Shown here one piece after another: positions 34,133-47,500 of a stretch of DNA of 64,000 nt. The DNA is from Chaetoceros tenuissimus (taxonomy: Eukaryota > Bacillariophyta > Thalassiosirophyceae > Chaetocerotales > Chaetocerotaceae). The notes below the pieces were generated by a model that saw only the letters and a list, made by a program, of their open reading frames with translations, ran no database searches and had not been told where the DNA came from. The position numbers and the translations under genes are program-made. Where the stretch lies: the NCBI GenBank assembly GCA_021927905.1, contig BLLK01000022.1:3038001-3102000 (forward strand), in the 5' to 3' direction. How positions within the stretch are numbered: position 1 is the stretch's first letter; every line of letters starts with the position of its first letter.

Positions 34133-34226
34133 TCAGCCAAGTTTGCTTCCGTCAGGTAATTTAGAAAATTTAAGAAACATACTAGTACTAGTGAATGCAT
34201 TTACTTTATAGTTTAGTGCAGCTGTA
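34006..34226. repeat. Direct repeat pair flanking a 12-bp periodic segment
   Basis: About 36 bp at 34006-34042 and 34191-34226 agree at all but three or so positions (shared core gtgaatgcatttac, then ttatagttta). Between them, 34086-34156 on the plus strand reads as repeats of Pro-Ser-Asp-x (CCTTCTGATATT type), although the protease gene next to it runs on the minus strand. Confidence 0.7.
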
Positions 34227-35686
34227 GTAGGAGCTGGCGTAGAACAGTCTCCATCAAAGCAAACTGAAATGCTAGCAAATCCATTGCCTGAAGTGTTAAT
34301 ACTGGTGACTGTGACGACAACATTTACGCCACCTGCAACAAATGTAAAAGTTCCTCCTGCGGAAAGTTTCGATAAAAGTTCACTTTCAAAATAATTGTTT
34401 CCATTTCCTGCTTGAGTAATCATTACCTGGTTACCCCCTTCTACAGTACCAGAGTTGAAGCCAGCTTTTCTATTGAATCCGATGAAAAAATCATTATTCC
34501 CGTTATCAACCTTGATGATCATAGGAGGACCTTCAACATCAGGATCATCAAGGATAGACCGAAGTTCGCCAGTGTATACCCTTGTTCCAGATGCACTCAT
34601 ATCCAAGTGACGATTGCTAAACCAACCAAATTGGTAATTTTTGGCAGCATTGAAACACATAACAGGTCCTTCATCTTGTGAATAAGAGAATCCCATCATG
34701 CCACTCTGGTCTCTATAGGTGCCTGCCTCATTGGAATGAGCCATGTTGAGATTATGTCCGAGTTCATGAATCTGCCCAGAAGGGTAATTACACCATTGAT
34801 TGCTGTAGACCGAGTTCCAACTATTGACGAATGCATATGCAATGCCACTCATGGTGTTTGGCGGCAAACAGTACATGACATGGTTAGCGAGAGCAGTTGG
34901 ACTAGAGACTCCAAACACACTGTTTAGTTTTGCAGTAATTGCGTTTCTCATTGCTCCATCTCCTTCGGAAGTGTTTGTAGTGACGGTGATGGTTACAACT
35001 CCATTACTAATGGTAGCTTCAGTTGCTGTTCTATCATTTGCTTTGATCATATTAAGCTTTCCGTGGGAACATTGAGAGTAACCGGACTTAAGATTGAAAA
35101 CATCTCCAGAAGTTCCAAACACTTCATCACTGAGTGTCACCTCGGAGAATCCATATTGAGCGTCTGCAGCAATTACTCTCACGGCTAGAATTGTCTTGTC
35201 TCCAACCACAGTAGCCAAATTTCTTCTCTGGCGAACTGATTCCCAGTCCTTCTTTGCAAGACCTGGAGCCGAGCTTGATTTAATGGTAGCAGTGGATTCA
35301 TCAATCACTGCGTCTTCAGGGAAGGAGAGATCAGTCTCTCCAGACTTGAACTGCCCTTTCTTGAAGTTATCGTTCACAAAGTTTTTGTTTGCAGCTTCCA
35401 CCTTGTAGATCATTCCATCGCTGGTCTCACAAGCTAGGTACTCTTCGTCGGTACCATCGTCATACTGAATATCAGCAAGTAAAGCAGTGCATGGTTCAGT
35501 AATCTTTTTGAGTCTTCTTGTATTTCCATCGTTGTCGGTGGCTCTAAGCTGTAGTGGTTACATGGAAATGGGAAATGAGTATTCCACACAGGAGTAAATT
35601 GCAAAAAAAGGAAGAAGGAACACACTTACATTCTTTGCTGAGGATAGAGCAAGTGTTGAAAGAAAGAGAGGGAGTGATAGTTTCAT
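34133..35686 (-). CDS. Gametolysin-like (M11) secreted protease, short form
   Basis: Two exons (35686-35630 and 35548-34133) give 490 residues. Exon 1 codes the signal peptide MKLSLPLFLSTLALSSAKN. The zinc site reads HELGHNLNMAHSNEAGTYRD and then MMGFSYSQDEG, as in the paralog at 9073-13128. Here that whole region is one exon, whereas the paralog has introns at three points within it, so one copy gained or lost introns. The protein stops soon after CFDGDCSTPAPTTAAL and lacks the long stalk and duplicated modules. A GTAAAT donor-like site in the last codons leaves open a longer spliced form. Role: extracellular protease. Confidence 0.88.
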
Positions 35687-36753
35687 TATGGCTGAATAAT
35701 AAGAGATAAAGTTGAATGTGGAAGGATGAAAAGTGCACTTTGTTGTTTTTATGTGCAGTGTGCATCGCCGAAAAAACGTTTTTCCTCTCTGATCCCCGAG
35801 AAAAGTCAGTCATTTTGGAGGGTCATATGGCCATGTCTCACAAAGCAGGGTTATTGATTATTGTGATGACCTCTGGAATGGAACTTTGCATGATTGATTG
35901 TTTGCAGCTGATTGTTTGCATTACCTTTTACCTCTGGAAACTCACTTAGTTTGTCCGAATTATTTCAGCCAATCAAATCCAATCGAGGGAGTAGAGATGT
36001 CATCATCCATCCCCCGACTGCACGTTAGACTCAACGCACCACCTTTACCTTTAGGATGAGTCAAAGTGCAACTGTAAATCAATGTTCACGAGGAAAGATG
36101 TTTCTGTGGTTGTTTGGAAGGAAGAAAATGATCTATGTTCACTTGTATTATCATGAAATAAACAAATAAACTCACCAACATAACCTCTTTTAGTACTCCT
36201 CTGCATTTTCCCCTTCAAAGAGAGCAGGAGAGAGTGTGTGTGTTCTTTCCTTATGCCTTGGATGGACTTCTTCCTTTTTGTATAATGAGTATCAACTTAT
36301 GGTAGCATTTGGGAATCTTGTTGGATAAACTTCGACAGCTTATAGAAGCATGCATACGCAGTAACTAAGTATGGTACCATTAATCTCCTTTGTTGGAACC
36401 CGTCTGCAAAGGTGATGTCACCTATGTTTGAGGACAAAAGGCAAAATACACTTTTATAAATGTTTTGACAAATAATATTCTTGAATATCTTGTTTGTAGA
36501 GGTTCTGATAACAAATATCTATAGATTATTTGTATTTTGCATAAATTCACTGAAGTCCCATTGCTTCTTTCTCAGTTTCCATTAGTTTCTAGTGTCATCA
36601 AGTCTTAAAATTGTAGTTTTCTCCTTGATAGTCTGACATGTACAAATCTGAAATCATGAAATGCGATATGAATATTCTTACAAAATTAAAGAATAAAACT
36701 CCCTTGAAACATTTTGTTACATTATTTTCATCAATCTATTACGAAGATACCCC
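35687..36753. other. Long intergenic stretch, no gene seen
   Basis: About 1.07 kb upstream of the short gametolysin-like gene. CCAAT-like words occur near 35970-35990. The open frames found look like chance. Confidence 0.5.
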
Positions 36754-38843
36754 CTATGAAAAAAGAGATGAGTGGATCGGCCTAAATGTGAAGAGGAAGT
36801 GCTCAATGTCTTTAGAAGAATCGTCCAATCCATGGACTGGAACAATGTATGTTGGTTGCGCATCTGGATCATTCCTTGTACTATCGTCGCCATTATTGGC
36901 ATCTAGTCCTTCAATAGATGCACTTTGAGCTTCAATAGCTTCCACAAGACAGTTTTGAATAACTTCCTCCGACAATGTACCTTCGTTCATACGTTTGATG
37001 ATGGCTAAATTTTCTTGCTCAACACGTTCTTTTTCTCCAGCTCGGCGCGGCATTTTCCTAGGAGATGTTTGTTCCTCTGTTCCGTCTTCATCTGCTTTTC
37101 TTTTGCGAAGTGCATCCAATATTCCGAATATAGATCTAGTAGCATCAGGAATATACTTCACAAGACGGGACCTACGCTGATGAGCATCCCTGAGTGCATT
37201 ACGTTTAGATAATTGAGATCTAAGCTGCTGACAACATGCTTGCAATGCTCTCTTTACAGATGTTTGGATCTCAGTAATATCATCCCCAATGTATTCTTTA
37301 CCAGTACCTTTGAAAGGTACTTTTGTCGAGACAATGCTAACGAATACAGATATCTTGTCTTTTTTGTGATCAATCTTGTAGCTACTCCATTTGATTTTAC
37401 TCTGTGCAACTCTTGTTGAAACATCTCCGCCTGCTTCAAATAATAAAGGGATACGATTGGCAAAGCGAATAACATTGATTCCTTCTTTTGCAGATTTGCC
37501 ACCGATAGCTATTGCGGCTTCTACGATGAAAGGATGGCCTTCATATGCACCTGGTTTATCTCGGAAAGTTGCGACGATGTCCGGTTCCATGGTTTTTCGG
37601 ATGCCAAGGTTAAGATTATATTCTCCAAGAGGGGATAAACAATTACCATCAGGTGCTTTAAATAGTTCCACTCTCCTCAACAGTTGGACAAGTCTTGTTA
37701 TTTGTTTTCCGTCCAATTTCTTGGGTTTCATATCTTCGTCGAAACCATTACCCAATTCTGCAATAACACGTTTCGCAATCGATGGACTAACTCCGCTCAA
37801 GTCATCGCATAAGAAACGGACCAATGTTTTTGATGAAGATTTATCAAGGAGCTGTTGTACCAATAGATTGTTTACCTGATAGGTAGTTTTTCATTCAATA
37901 ATGATTTGTAAGATTCATCTCATATTTCGCAGCAAGGTAAATTGAACACAAGATACACAATTCAACTTACACTACTAGGATGATGTTTCACTTCTTTCGC
38001 TGGCGAAGGCATTTGCTCGCTTCGTCGATCGTATCTGATCGTCATTTCTTTTTTGGCATCATTGACATTGGTGTATTGCATTTCCAGCTTTGCATAAGGT
38101 GTGATAATTGCTAGTTGTTGAAGATACTGCACAATTCTGGCCTTGTATGAACTCCAAGATCCTGCAATCAATACCTCAAACTCAGTCCCTTTCCAGTCGT
38201 TTACATTTTTTTGTTTCTTATGTTGAATAATCTTTGGCTCGTTTTTATATATATCTATATCAAGAACACAGGTCGAAATGTATTCAGTCGACTTTATGTG
38301 TGAAGTGGTGATTTTGATTGGAACCCCTGTAGACTTTTTACTCCAAATTAATGCCATCTTAGCTCCCAGTCCAAATTTTCCTCTAGTTTGCCGTACACCA
38401 TATTTACTTCCACTCAATACTCGACCTAGAAGATTCGGAATGTCATGATGCTTCATTCCACATCCATTGTCCCTAACCGAAATACGAAAATAGGCATCTT
38501 CATTCCTAGAACTCTTTTTCTTGTTTCCATCTTCACTAGCTGCTTTCTTCTCCCCCTTCTTTTTCTGAAACAGTCCCTCGTCTGTGGCATCTTTTTTGGA
38601 TGAATTGACTCCTCTTAGAATATTAAAATCGTTTTGGTTCATTTCCTCTATTTTCAAAACAATATCTGGTAAGATATTCACTGATTCACATGCATCTAGA
38701 GAGTTTTCTACCAATTCTCTGATTGTTGTGTAGAGACATTTTCCAGGATTGTCAAATCCTGCAATTGCTTGATTTTCTGCAAAGAATTCTGCTGGCGATT
38801 TCTGAACTTGTACTTCAGACTTTTGACCTTTGGATTTCGGCAT
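36754..38843 (-). CDS. TOP6B: DNA topoisomerase VI subunit B
   Basis: Two exons (38843-37971 and 37875-36754), phase 0, 664 residues. The GHKL ATPase motifs are clear: RELVENSLDACES (N box), DNGCGM (G1), GKFGLGAKMAL (G2). The transducer region includes VSIVSTKVPFKGTGKEYIGD and EIQTSVKRALQACCQQLR, as in archaeal and plant topo VI B. It pairs with the Spo11-like A subunit to make an ATP-dependent type IIB topoisomerase, used in plants for endoreduplication. A meiotic role is possible. The tail after KRKADEDGTEEQ is charged and unlike the archaeal form. A charged insert (KKDATDEGLFQKKKGEKKAA) splits the ATPase domain. Confidence 0.95.
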
Positions 38844-39425
38844 TGTATGTATGTATTATGTTGTGTTGGTAAAAAGATATATATGATTTTGATCAGATCG
38901 GAGGCGATGACGGCGGTTATTTCGTTTGACTAGTTTACTGTCGGGCTTGTCAATCGTCTTAGCATGAGGTTGGTATACTCTTAGTTCTTTTAAAAGGAAA
39001 CAATGGCATGGATGTTTCCATGAAATAGACAATAGATCCAGCATCCAGCTAAAGCATCAAGCATCTTTAGTCTTTAGCAGCCAAGCAAGAAGCTTTCTCG
39101 CAAGAGGCAGTTAAAGGAAAGTTAATGATTTCCAAAAAACGTAACACGATGTCATTGTTCACTGTACGTTCACTGCGCACCAATATGTCATAATCCGAGT
39201 GTCAACATTTAAATGAACCAAACAAGATCCAATTACTATTGCCCCTTGACATCAGTCCCATTCAGTGAACACCACCACATACCGTCAATAACAAGATGTA
39301 AAGCAGCAATGAGAGAGGAAAAAGAAGCTGCTTCTGGTTTGATAGTAGAACAAAGGCTTATGTGTTTGGGGAATTGGATCGAAAGATATTGCCAGTTTTG
39401 AATACACTATACCAACCTAAGCAAA
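38844..39425. promoter_or_regulatory. Bidirectional upstream region
   Basis: About 580 bp between divergent start codons of the topo VI B gene and the LNR gene. No element identified with confidence. Confidence 0.35.
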
Positions 39426-42400
39426 ATGTCGGGCAAATCCTTGGATCTGTCGAAGCCTACAGTCACTTCTGCTGATGCTGATGATGCATTTGATGATTAC
39501 AGCTACGATGATGAAAGTTATCTGGATAACGATGCGTACAGTGAAGATGGACTAAGCCAGTCTGTTGAACCAAGTATTGTTACAACACACACTCGAAGAT
39601 CTCGAGCTTCCAAATCTAATCGTACTCCGCCTACAAGCAGGACAATAGTTGACCCAAATGCCTTCCTGAATCTTCAAAGTCAAGTCAGCGAACTTGTGAG
39701 TTTGATTCAATCCAAGGAGAAAGAAATGGATGAATTGCGAAATAACAACAAAGACTTGACATGTAAACTTGATAGACTTGAAAAAAGTTACACCAAAGGG
39801 CAAGACGATGAGAATGAAAGTAAGCTTGTCAAGTTTGAAGAACCAGTCGAAGTGAAAAGGCGTAGTCTTGATTATGATGATGACATGGAATTTGATGATC
39901 ACCACAGTAGCGGTGACTTATCTTATACCCAAGGACTTGATACAGCTGACAAGTCCAATAGAGGATCCTCTGATCGTGAAGGTGGGGAACGAAACTTTCG
40001 CGACGATATGTTGAAGGAATATGAGTCTACGTTTGATCTTGAAGAAGCCATGATTTCTTTTGACCATGATATGTTCAGTCTCATGATGCTTCATCCAGTC
40101 CAGTCCAGAGATTGGGCACTTGCTCTCTTCACTATTGGGTTTCAGTGGTTATATATGATTATTATTCTTATTAACTTGGTGGGGTTACCACTCCTGGCAA
40201 CACCATTTGATGTCCCCTATGCAGTAAACGTAGAGGTTACCATTGGTCAGTTTTTAGGGGTATTTATTGTTGTGGGCTTACAATCGGATCTTCTCTCCAG
40301 TATTCGAATGATTGCTGCCATGTCCGCCAATGAAGAATGGAACTATTTCATTGTCGAACCTGAGAAAAGTAAGGGCTTGTTCTTTGTAAGGGTTCTTTTG
40401 CCAAATATTATGAAGTTTTTGGGAGGAATCCTTGTACTGGTTTGTAATTTTGCAATTATTGTTTCTAGTGAAAATATTGTGGAGCTTATGAAGGATGTAT
40501 CTGCTATGTTGATTATCTCTCAAATCACCGAGGTTGTTTTCCAACTTGCGCTTTATGGCTTTTTGGGCAGCAAGTTCGAGACTCATGCCAAGAAGGCGCA
40601 AGAGATGAAGGGAATTAAGGACGTATTTAATACAAGGACAGGTTTCTTCTCGAAAATCAATCCAAGATTATCGGTTTTCATTTTCTTATCCGCTATCATG
40701 TTGAGTACTGTCACGGTGATGGTTTTGAATCAGAAAAATGGTGTGTACTTTAAGAAGCAATACCCATATTGTGCTTTGACAGGACCTGAGATCAATTCAT
40801 TTGCTGATGGCATTTGCGACGGTGGGGTGTCCAACACGATTGAGTGTGCATTTGATGGTGGTGATTGCAATACTTTCAATCTGTAAGTATTTTGAAATGA
40901 TTCGAGGTTCCTATGAATACATTCCTTCTTGTCCCTTACCATTGATATTTATCTGTGTAGACAATATCCAAATTGTGATGCCCCAATCCCAAGTGAAATT
41001 GGAAATAATATCTGCAATGAAGCTTTCAACATTGAAGATTGTGGTTTCGATGGAGGAGATGTAAGTTTATTGTGCACTTGAAATTACTTTGATCGTCGTA
41101 AACTTGGCTGATTGAAATTTGCTTGTAGTGCTGCCCATTTGGAAATGTAAACGATGAAGTAGAGCTATCTTTGGATACTGGCAACAGATTAGTCAATGGC
41201 CAATGTGATGGAGGTTTGTATTTTACAAGGCAATGGTAAGATGAAGATGCAATATTTACCAAAGTGTATCCATTCACAATATCCTAACATTCTTCGTAGT
41301 AAATATGACAATGGAGAGTGTAACAATATCCGTACTAATCCTCTTTTTTCGAACTGTGATTTTGATGATCTCGGCAACTTGTTTGACGAATCATTCTCAC
41401 CCACACTGGGTGATGGAATCTGTGAGTCAAACATATATAACACTGAAGCATGTGGCTTCGAATTTGGAGATTGTGTGGAATGCAACAATGTCGTTCCGGA
41501 TATGGGATTCATCGGGGATGGAGTTTGTCATGGAGGTAGGCATTTTGCTTTATTTTTATAGCTTTCCATGTTTGTTTCATTTTCCTATAATCAACAATCA
41601 TTTCTTTGTCCGCTCTTAGGTATGTATAATTCAAATAGCTGCAACCAAGATGCCAGAGACTGTTTTGAATTCAATGAAAAATATCCAAGATGTGCTGTCA
41701 CTGCACAAGCTGTTTTGGATCAAGCTTTGGCAAATGCGACAGTAATAAAATATGTACCGATTATTGGCGATGGAATCTGTAACTCTGGTCTATACAACAA
41801 TGCTGATTGTGGATACGAAGATGGTGATGTAAGTGTGTAATCGTATATTGAATATGACTTTTTGAAATTTACTTATTTGGACTGCGTTAACCACATTCTT
41901 TGTGCAGTGCTTGCTCTGCAATGAAATAGTTGACAATGTCACCAAGGTCGGTGACGGTTTTTGCGACGGTCAAAACTTTATGTCAAAGACTTGTGGATAT
42001 GATGGTGGAGATTGCTTCGAATGTAAAGATGAAAACGGCAAATACTTACCATCGGCAGAAATGTAAGTCATTTTTAGGTGTAGGATATGTCACAAAATCC
42101 TAGCAGTATCAGCAGTATCATCTGACCTTTCTCGTGCCTTCTTATAGTGGAAATGGGTGGTGCTCACCTCTTTACAATAAGCCTGAGTGCGGGTGGGATG
42201 GAGGAGATTGCATGGACTTCAATCTTAAATACCCGAACTGCGATGTACCTTCACCCTCACTTCTAGGGAACAGGTTTTGCAATGGTGGACAGTACAACAC
42301 AGAAGAATGTGGATGGGATGGTGGGGACTGCATAGAGAAAGTGGACTTTCGAAAAGAAAATCCAAATTGTGACGTTGAGCGACCTGAGTTGCTTGGTGAT

Positions 42401-42592
42401 GGTGTCTGTCATGGAGGCGAGTACAACACCCCAGAGTGTGCATATGACGCAGGAGATTGCCTTGATTTTAACAAAGATTATCCAAACTGTACTGTAGAAT
42501 ATCCAAGTCTCGTCGGAAATGGTTGGTGCTCATTTGGTAAATATGATACAGAAGAGTGTGGATGGGATGGAGGAGACTGCTTGTTGGAGTAG
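39426..42592 (+). CDS. Multi-pass membrane protein with eleven C-terminal LNR (Lin-12/Notch) modules
   Basis: Seven exons (39426-40882, 40961-41060, 41129-41235, 41300-41535, 41620-41828, 41908-42062, 42148-42592) join in frame to 902 residues. The N-terminal 210 residues are acidic with a coiled coil (SLIQSKEKEMDELRNNNKDL). Next come about five membrane helices (WLYMIIILINLVGLPLL, FLGVFIVVGL, FLGGILVLVCNFAIIVSS, a fourth, and LSVFIFLSAIMLSTVTVMVL). The rest is eleven LNR modules of the form GDGxCxxxxYNxxxCxxDGGDC. LNRs bind calcium and usually guard cleavage sites on surface receptors. Introns tend to fall at or beside modules, which suits module duplication. The helix bundle was not recognised; a channel or sensor is possible. 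Confidence 0.85.
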
Positions 42593-43205
42593 AACTTTCT
42601 AAACCTCGTCAAAGCAAAAATCTTACAATTCAAATTCATCTTAGAATTTATATATTTCAAGTAAAAACAAACGAGTGCATTTTTCAGCAAATAGTTATAG
42701 AAAAAACAGTAAGAGCCTTGCCAAAAGCTGAAACTCTATTGATTGCATACATAGTTTTGTATTTCATTGGAATAGTATGGGGGTTTTGAGTCTCTATTTT
42801 CATTTGGCTAAAAGAGTCTGAATAGGACTCTCTTGGGCCTTCTCAGAAGTAGTGATCGGCAGCAATGATTTTCATCATTTTTAAGAAAATTTGCGGCACT
42901 GGTCTCGATTTTGTATTTAAACTACTATCCATCATTCCTCACTTTATGATTATGTTGGAAAAAAAAGAGGATGTGGACCGTGATCAAAGAGACATTTGAA
43001 ACTCGTTTTCTTGTGACCCCCTTTAAATCCATACGTATATTTCATATGGGCTCGGAAGGGTTCTCATTTTGAAATGACTTCTTGGTGACTACTTCCCGTT
43101 GGGGCTCCTTGATCTGATCCCTAGAACCCCAATAATCCTATTCATTTGTTGCATAAAAACTTCACGAGATCATCTCCAACTTCTAAACTTTATATTATTT
43201 GTAAA
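42593..43205. other. Intergenic, no gene seen
   Basis: About 610 bp between two plus-strand genes; presumably 3' UTR and promoter. No motif found. Confidence 0.45.
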
Positions 43206-43768
43206 ATGACTGGAACTACCTACCTCTTTATCATATGTATCATCTTTCAATTGGTAAGTAATACAGTAACAGGAATATGAATAATCCAAAAGTGATACAT
43301 CTCTTCGCCAGTATCATTTGAAACTATCTCTTTCTTCAAAATCCTTCCATTCTAATTCATCAGTTCTATTTTCCAATGTAGGGACTTTGTACAGCGAAAA
43401 TTGGCCTTCTTCGTGGAAGTAAGGAAACGTATAGATGTCCATTCGATTCCACCGAATTACGGAGAACAATCGAAAGGGCAAATAGAGGAGAGATACAACT
43501 AAGTCAAGATTCATGTGTAAACAAAGGCAGCACAATTACTGTTTCACACTGTAACAGCCTTGATAATACATCATATGGTTGGAAACATTGCGTAGGGTAC
43601 AACGAATGGTCAGCTGCTGATGATATGAAATCAATCATTTTCGGTAACCAATTCGATACGCTTCTTGAACCTCAATTCAAAGAGTGTCGAAAGATTATAG
43701 TTGATGAATGCTCACATTTCAAGCCTCTCCAGACGTCAGAGTTGAACAATAATATTTCATTACAATAG
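43206..43768 (+). CDS. Small secreted Cys-containing protein (two exons)
   Basis: Exon 1 (43206-43253) codes only a signal peptide, MTGTTYLFIICIIFQL. A 128-bp intron (GTAAGT ... TGTAG) leads to exon 2 (43382-43768), in frame, opening GLCTAKIGLLRGSKETYRCP and ending at a TAG. The total is 144 residues. The mature part has seven Cys and a central SHCNSLDNTSYGWKHCVGYN, so three disulfides are likely. Exon 2 contains no early ATG, so an ATG-based scan misses it. Family not recognised; a secreted effector, inhibitor or pheromone-like protein are all possible. Confidence 0.7.
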
Positions 43769-44504
43769 GGAGTATCTGAAGGAAAATACATTAGTTTCAG
43801 CACAATTATATTTGTATAAATTTAAAATGATACATATTTACTCGTCATCATTAGGGAGATTTTCTAATTCCAATAGCTCCATCTCTCATTCTTTCGGAAA
43901 AAGACTATCAAAATGGATATTTTATTCAACAACATGGTATTACGTATTAGATAAAAATCCAATTGAGTGAACTCATACTGTACTGTCTACTTGGCTGATT
44001 ACGCACTCCTTGCTTCCACTCATTTGATTCCTCAAATAGGAAGGCTAACAATATCATTTTTTAAAACTGCGAACTACTAATATTCGTGATAGAAAGGTCA
44101 CCATGGTCATTCCAGTATTTGTCACAGAAAGTCCTAATAATGACCAATTTATATTTGTATATAGCTTCGTATTAGGTATTGAACCTTTCTTTTCCAATAG
44201 ATCCATTGAAATAGTTTAGTAAGGCGAGTACACTAAGAAGAAAAGAATAATGAGCCATTTTTCACATGTGTTTGATAATGAATTCATTGTAATCAGAGTG
44301 ATGAAAGATTCAAGAATAGAAAAATTATAAGTAGCTAGAAGACGAGAGGGAAAGTGGTTTAGATCCTTGCATCTCCATCTGCCCGCACAATCAAACGTTG
44401 AAGAGAAAGTGTCACTTATACCACGGTCGAACAGAAGGTTTCATTTTTACAGAACAAAGAAGAAAGATATATAAAGAAAAACGCTGCTTGAGTTCATATG
44501 AAAA
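43769..44504. other. Intergenic, no gene seen
   Basis: About 735 bp upstream of the DEPDC5-like gene. AT-rich. I see no exon-like piece. Confidence 0.5.
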
Positions 44505-47500
44505 ATGGAAGAATCACAGACAAGCATATCAACTGGAATTGTAACACTCAGTGTCCATGACTCGTTAACGTTTGATGGAGTAGAAATTGCGATAGATCCT
44601 CAACTGTTCCTGAAAAGATCTAATTCTGGTCTTTCTTCTGGACAGCATAGCAGGAATACCAGCTTCAACTCCAATAGCTCCATGTTCACATCACAGTCTC
44701 AGGCGATGCAGCCCTCTCCCATACTCATGAATACAAGCATGGCGAATTCACCCGTGGTGGGCAATTCAGCATCAACAAATCCACTGACAAATCCAAACAA
44801 CACGTTAATGGTGGGAGAATATTCGCCAACGGTTCATTCTGTTGATTCGGCGAGCACGCAATGTATAAATCGTAATATTCTACCCGGTGATATATTAGAG
44901 GTGAAAGTATGGGATAAGAAGCCATATCAAAGTCAATTGTCACCTGAAAAGAAGAAAGATCTTTCGTTTCAATCAATTCCGAATCCATTTCATTCGGCAA
45001 AGACTGAGAAATCTATTCTACAGCCAAGAATTGATGGAAACATTGGCAAAACGTCAAATGCGAGCGGATCTCAAGCGAGACCACCAATTGCTCCGCGACC
45101 CAACTCGCAAGCAAATTACACTTCAGTCCCGAAACTTGGTAATTTTCCAACAACAGTACCTGCGACAGGGCCAAATGCAGGTATAAATCTAGATACTAAT
45201 GGAGAGAAGAGTGATTCATTTATAGAAGCGCATGACATGAATGACCGCGGTTTGAATTCTGGCGAGTCAAAACAAAGTGAAAATACTGATGTATCTACTC
45301 ATCTCATAGAAACAGCATTGCCGGAGATGAAACATGCGCGAGGTCATAGTCGTGTATCATCACTAGATAGCGGATCTACGGTTGGTGATTCGGTGCTAGT
45401 AGGAGAAGAAATCATGATGAAATCTCCAAAAAGGCATGAAAGAAATCCTTTGGAGGAAATATCCAATACACACAACATGCGTCTAAAGTTCGTCACTACT
45501 GTTACTGAGAATAGTTTGAAAACTTTGAAAGCTGGAGGGAGAACGAAGATTTCGATATTGAAGAATATTGCTGAGCTTTATGGGTTATCCTCCTATGATC
45601 TGGTTACAATCACCAAATTTGATGATAATGAAGCTAAAAATATCCAAGCCTCGGTAGAAGCTGACTATGTGACTTTGTCAATCAAAGATCAATTTGTAAG
45701 TAATTTATGATTTCTTTCGAGAAGTTGAGACTGTAATATCACTTGCACTAACGTAAATATGCTTAGATTTCACGTGGAGAAATGTATCAATTTCAGCAAG
45801 CATTCCGAGGGAAATGGATTTATTCAGGAGAAAGGCTGTCAACGAGTGATGGAATTCGAGGAGTGGTTATGGACATTCGTAACGGCAACGAGGAGTATCG
45901 ATCAGGTTTCATCACTGATGACACAAAAATCACATGTCGTAGTAGGAGTGCAAGAATTATTTGGCTTGTTCAAATATCTTCAGAAATGTGGGATTATTCT
46001 TCGCCTTTTCAAGGAGGAGATGCTCTGTATGGTGATGGAGAGTGTGAAATCTATTTTGATAGGTTTATTTCATTTGTTCGCAAGTAAGTAATCCTGTGTT
46101 TTTCTTTGTGCAGCGCAAATTGAATGACATATCTTTTTTACACCGCTTGATCCTCTTTAGGCTTTTTGATGAATGGAAAGGTCTTGATGTGTCTCATTCT
46201 TTGACTGTTGTATTCTTCAGTAGAACCTTTATTACACCCAACAGCCAAAACCAAGGTCTCAATATTCTTGAACACGATTTCGAGACAGCACAGAAAGATT
46301 CAGAAGGTAGATTGTATGAGGTAAGTATGAAACTTTTACCGAAGATTTTTGTTTCTATGGATCTATTCAAACTTAACTTTTCCAAAGGATCACTTCCAAG
46401 TTGTGGTGGAGAACCAAACTCGTGCAGATTGGGACTCTCTAATAAAAATCTTAAAAAGGGCTTTCATACGATACCCTCTCGATGTTGGTTGGAAGATCAC
46501 ATCAGATTATACTAGGTTACCGACTTTTGCAGCTCAAGGAAATTTACTTGAATCAATCAACATATGTTTAAATATGCTTCAATTTCATTATGTTGATCGA
46601 GATCTGCATAGAACAGGCAATAGCATTGTTGTTGTTTCAGCTGGATCTGGTGTTTTTGAAGTAGATAAGGGATTAGCATCGATTACTAAACAGCGGATGA
46701 TGGATAATGGTATTGGTAGCGATATGCTAAGTCTAGGCCTACCACCATTACACGTGTCACCTTTTATGTTGTTCAAGGTAAGTTAGAAAAGGTAGAAAAA
46801 ACAATTAGTTTTGTTGAGTCTAACGTTTCATTTCCTTAATTATTAGGAATCTCCCGACAGCACTAACAAACTTGATAATGATTGGAGGTCATACTTTGAA
46901 ATTCCACATTGGATGCATTTATCTTATGTCAATTATGATTTTGTGTACACGGAGCCTGTAACAAAAGAAAATTCAGATGATGATGATAAAGAAGGTCCAA
47001 CATACAAGACTCTACCAAATGGATTCATAGTTTATGAAAATGCACTACCAAAGGTTTCAAAGAAGAATGCGAATGAGACCAAGGCGAAAGGTCTCACAAG
47101 AGCATCTGAACAAAGACAAAAGAACTTAGTAGAAGGTCGAGAATTTGCAGACATCTTGGAGGCATGCAGACCACGCAACAGAGGCTCGTCAACACCTGCA
47201 TTGTTTAGCCAGTTGAAGATGTTTGGCCTACTTGGAGATAGGAATAGAATGAATATGTCCAACATTATAGAAGGTGATGAAGGAGTTGAATTAGGTGGGA
47301 AGAAAGAGAAAGAATGGAATTCTCTCGATCTTGATGATAATTCGGAAGAGTTGTCTAGAGCAGAATTCAAAAAAAGTTCTAGTGGAGACCTTTCTAAACT
47401 TTTTGGAAATTCTTCCAATAGTGATATCTCGTCATACTCCTCAACTCCGACATCGCTTTTTGCAAACAGTATGTCTTTGATGCTTGGTCGTAGTCCAGGG

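Noticed and set aside
43314-43535. Minus-strand open frame over the small secreted gene
   Set aside because: The plus strand has a signal exon, clean splice and Cys pattern; the minus frame has no motif.
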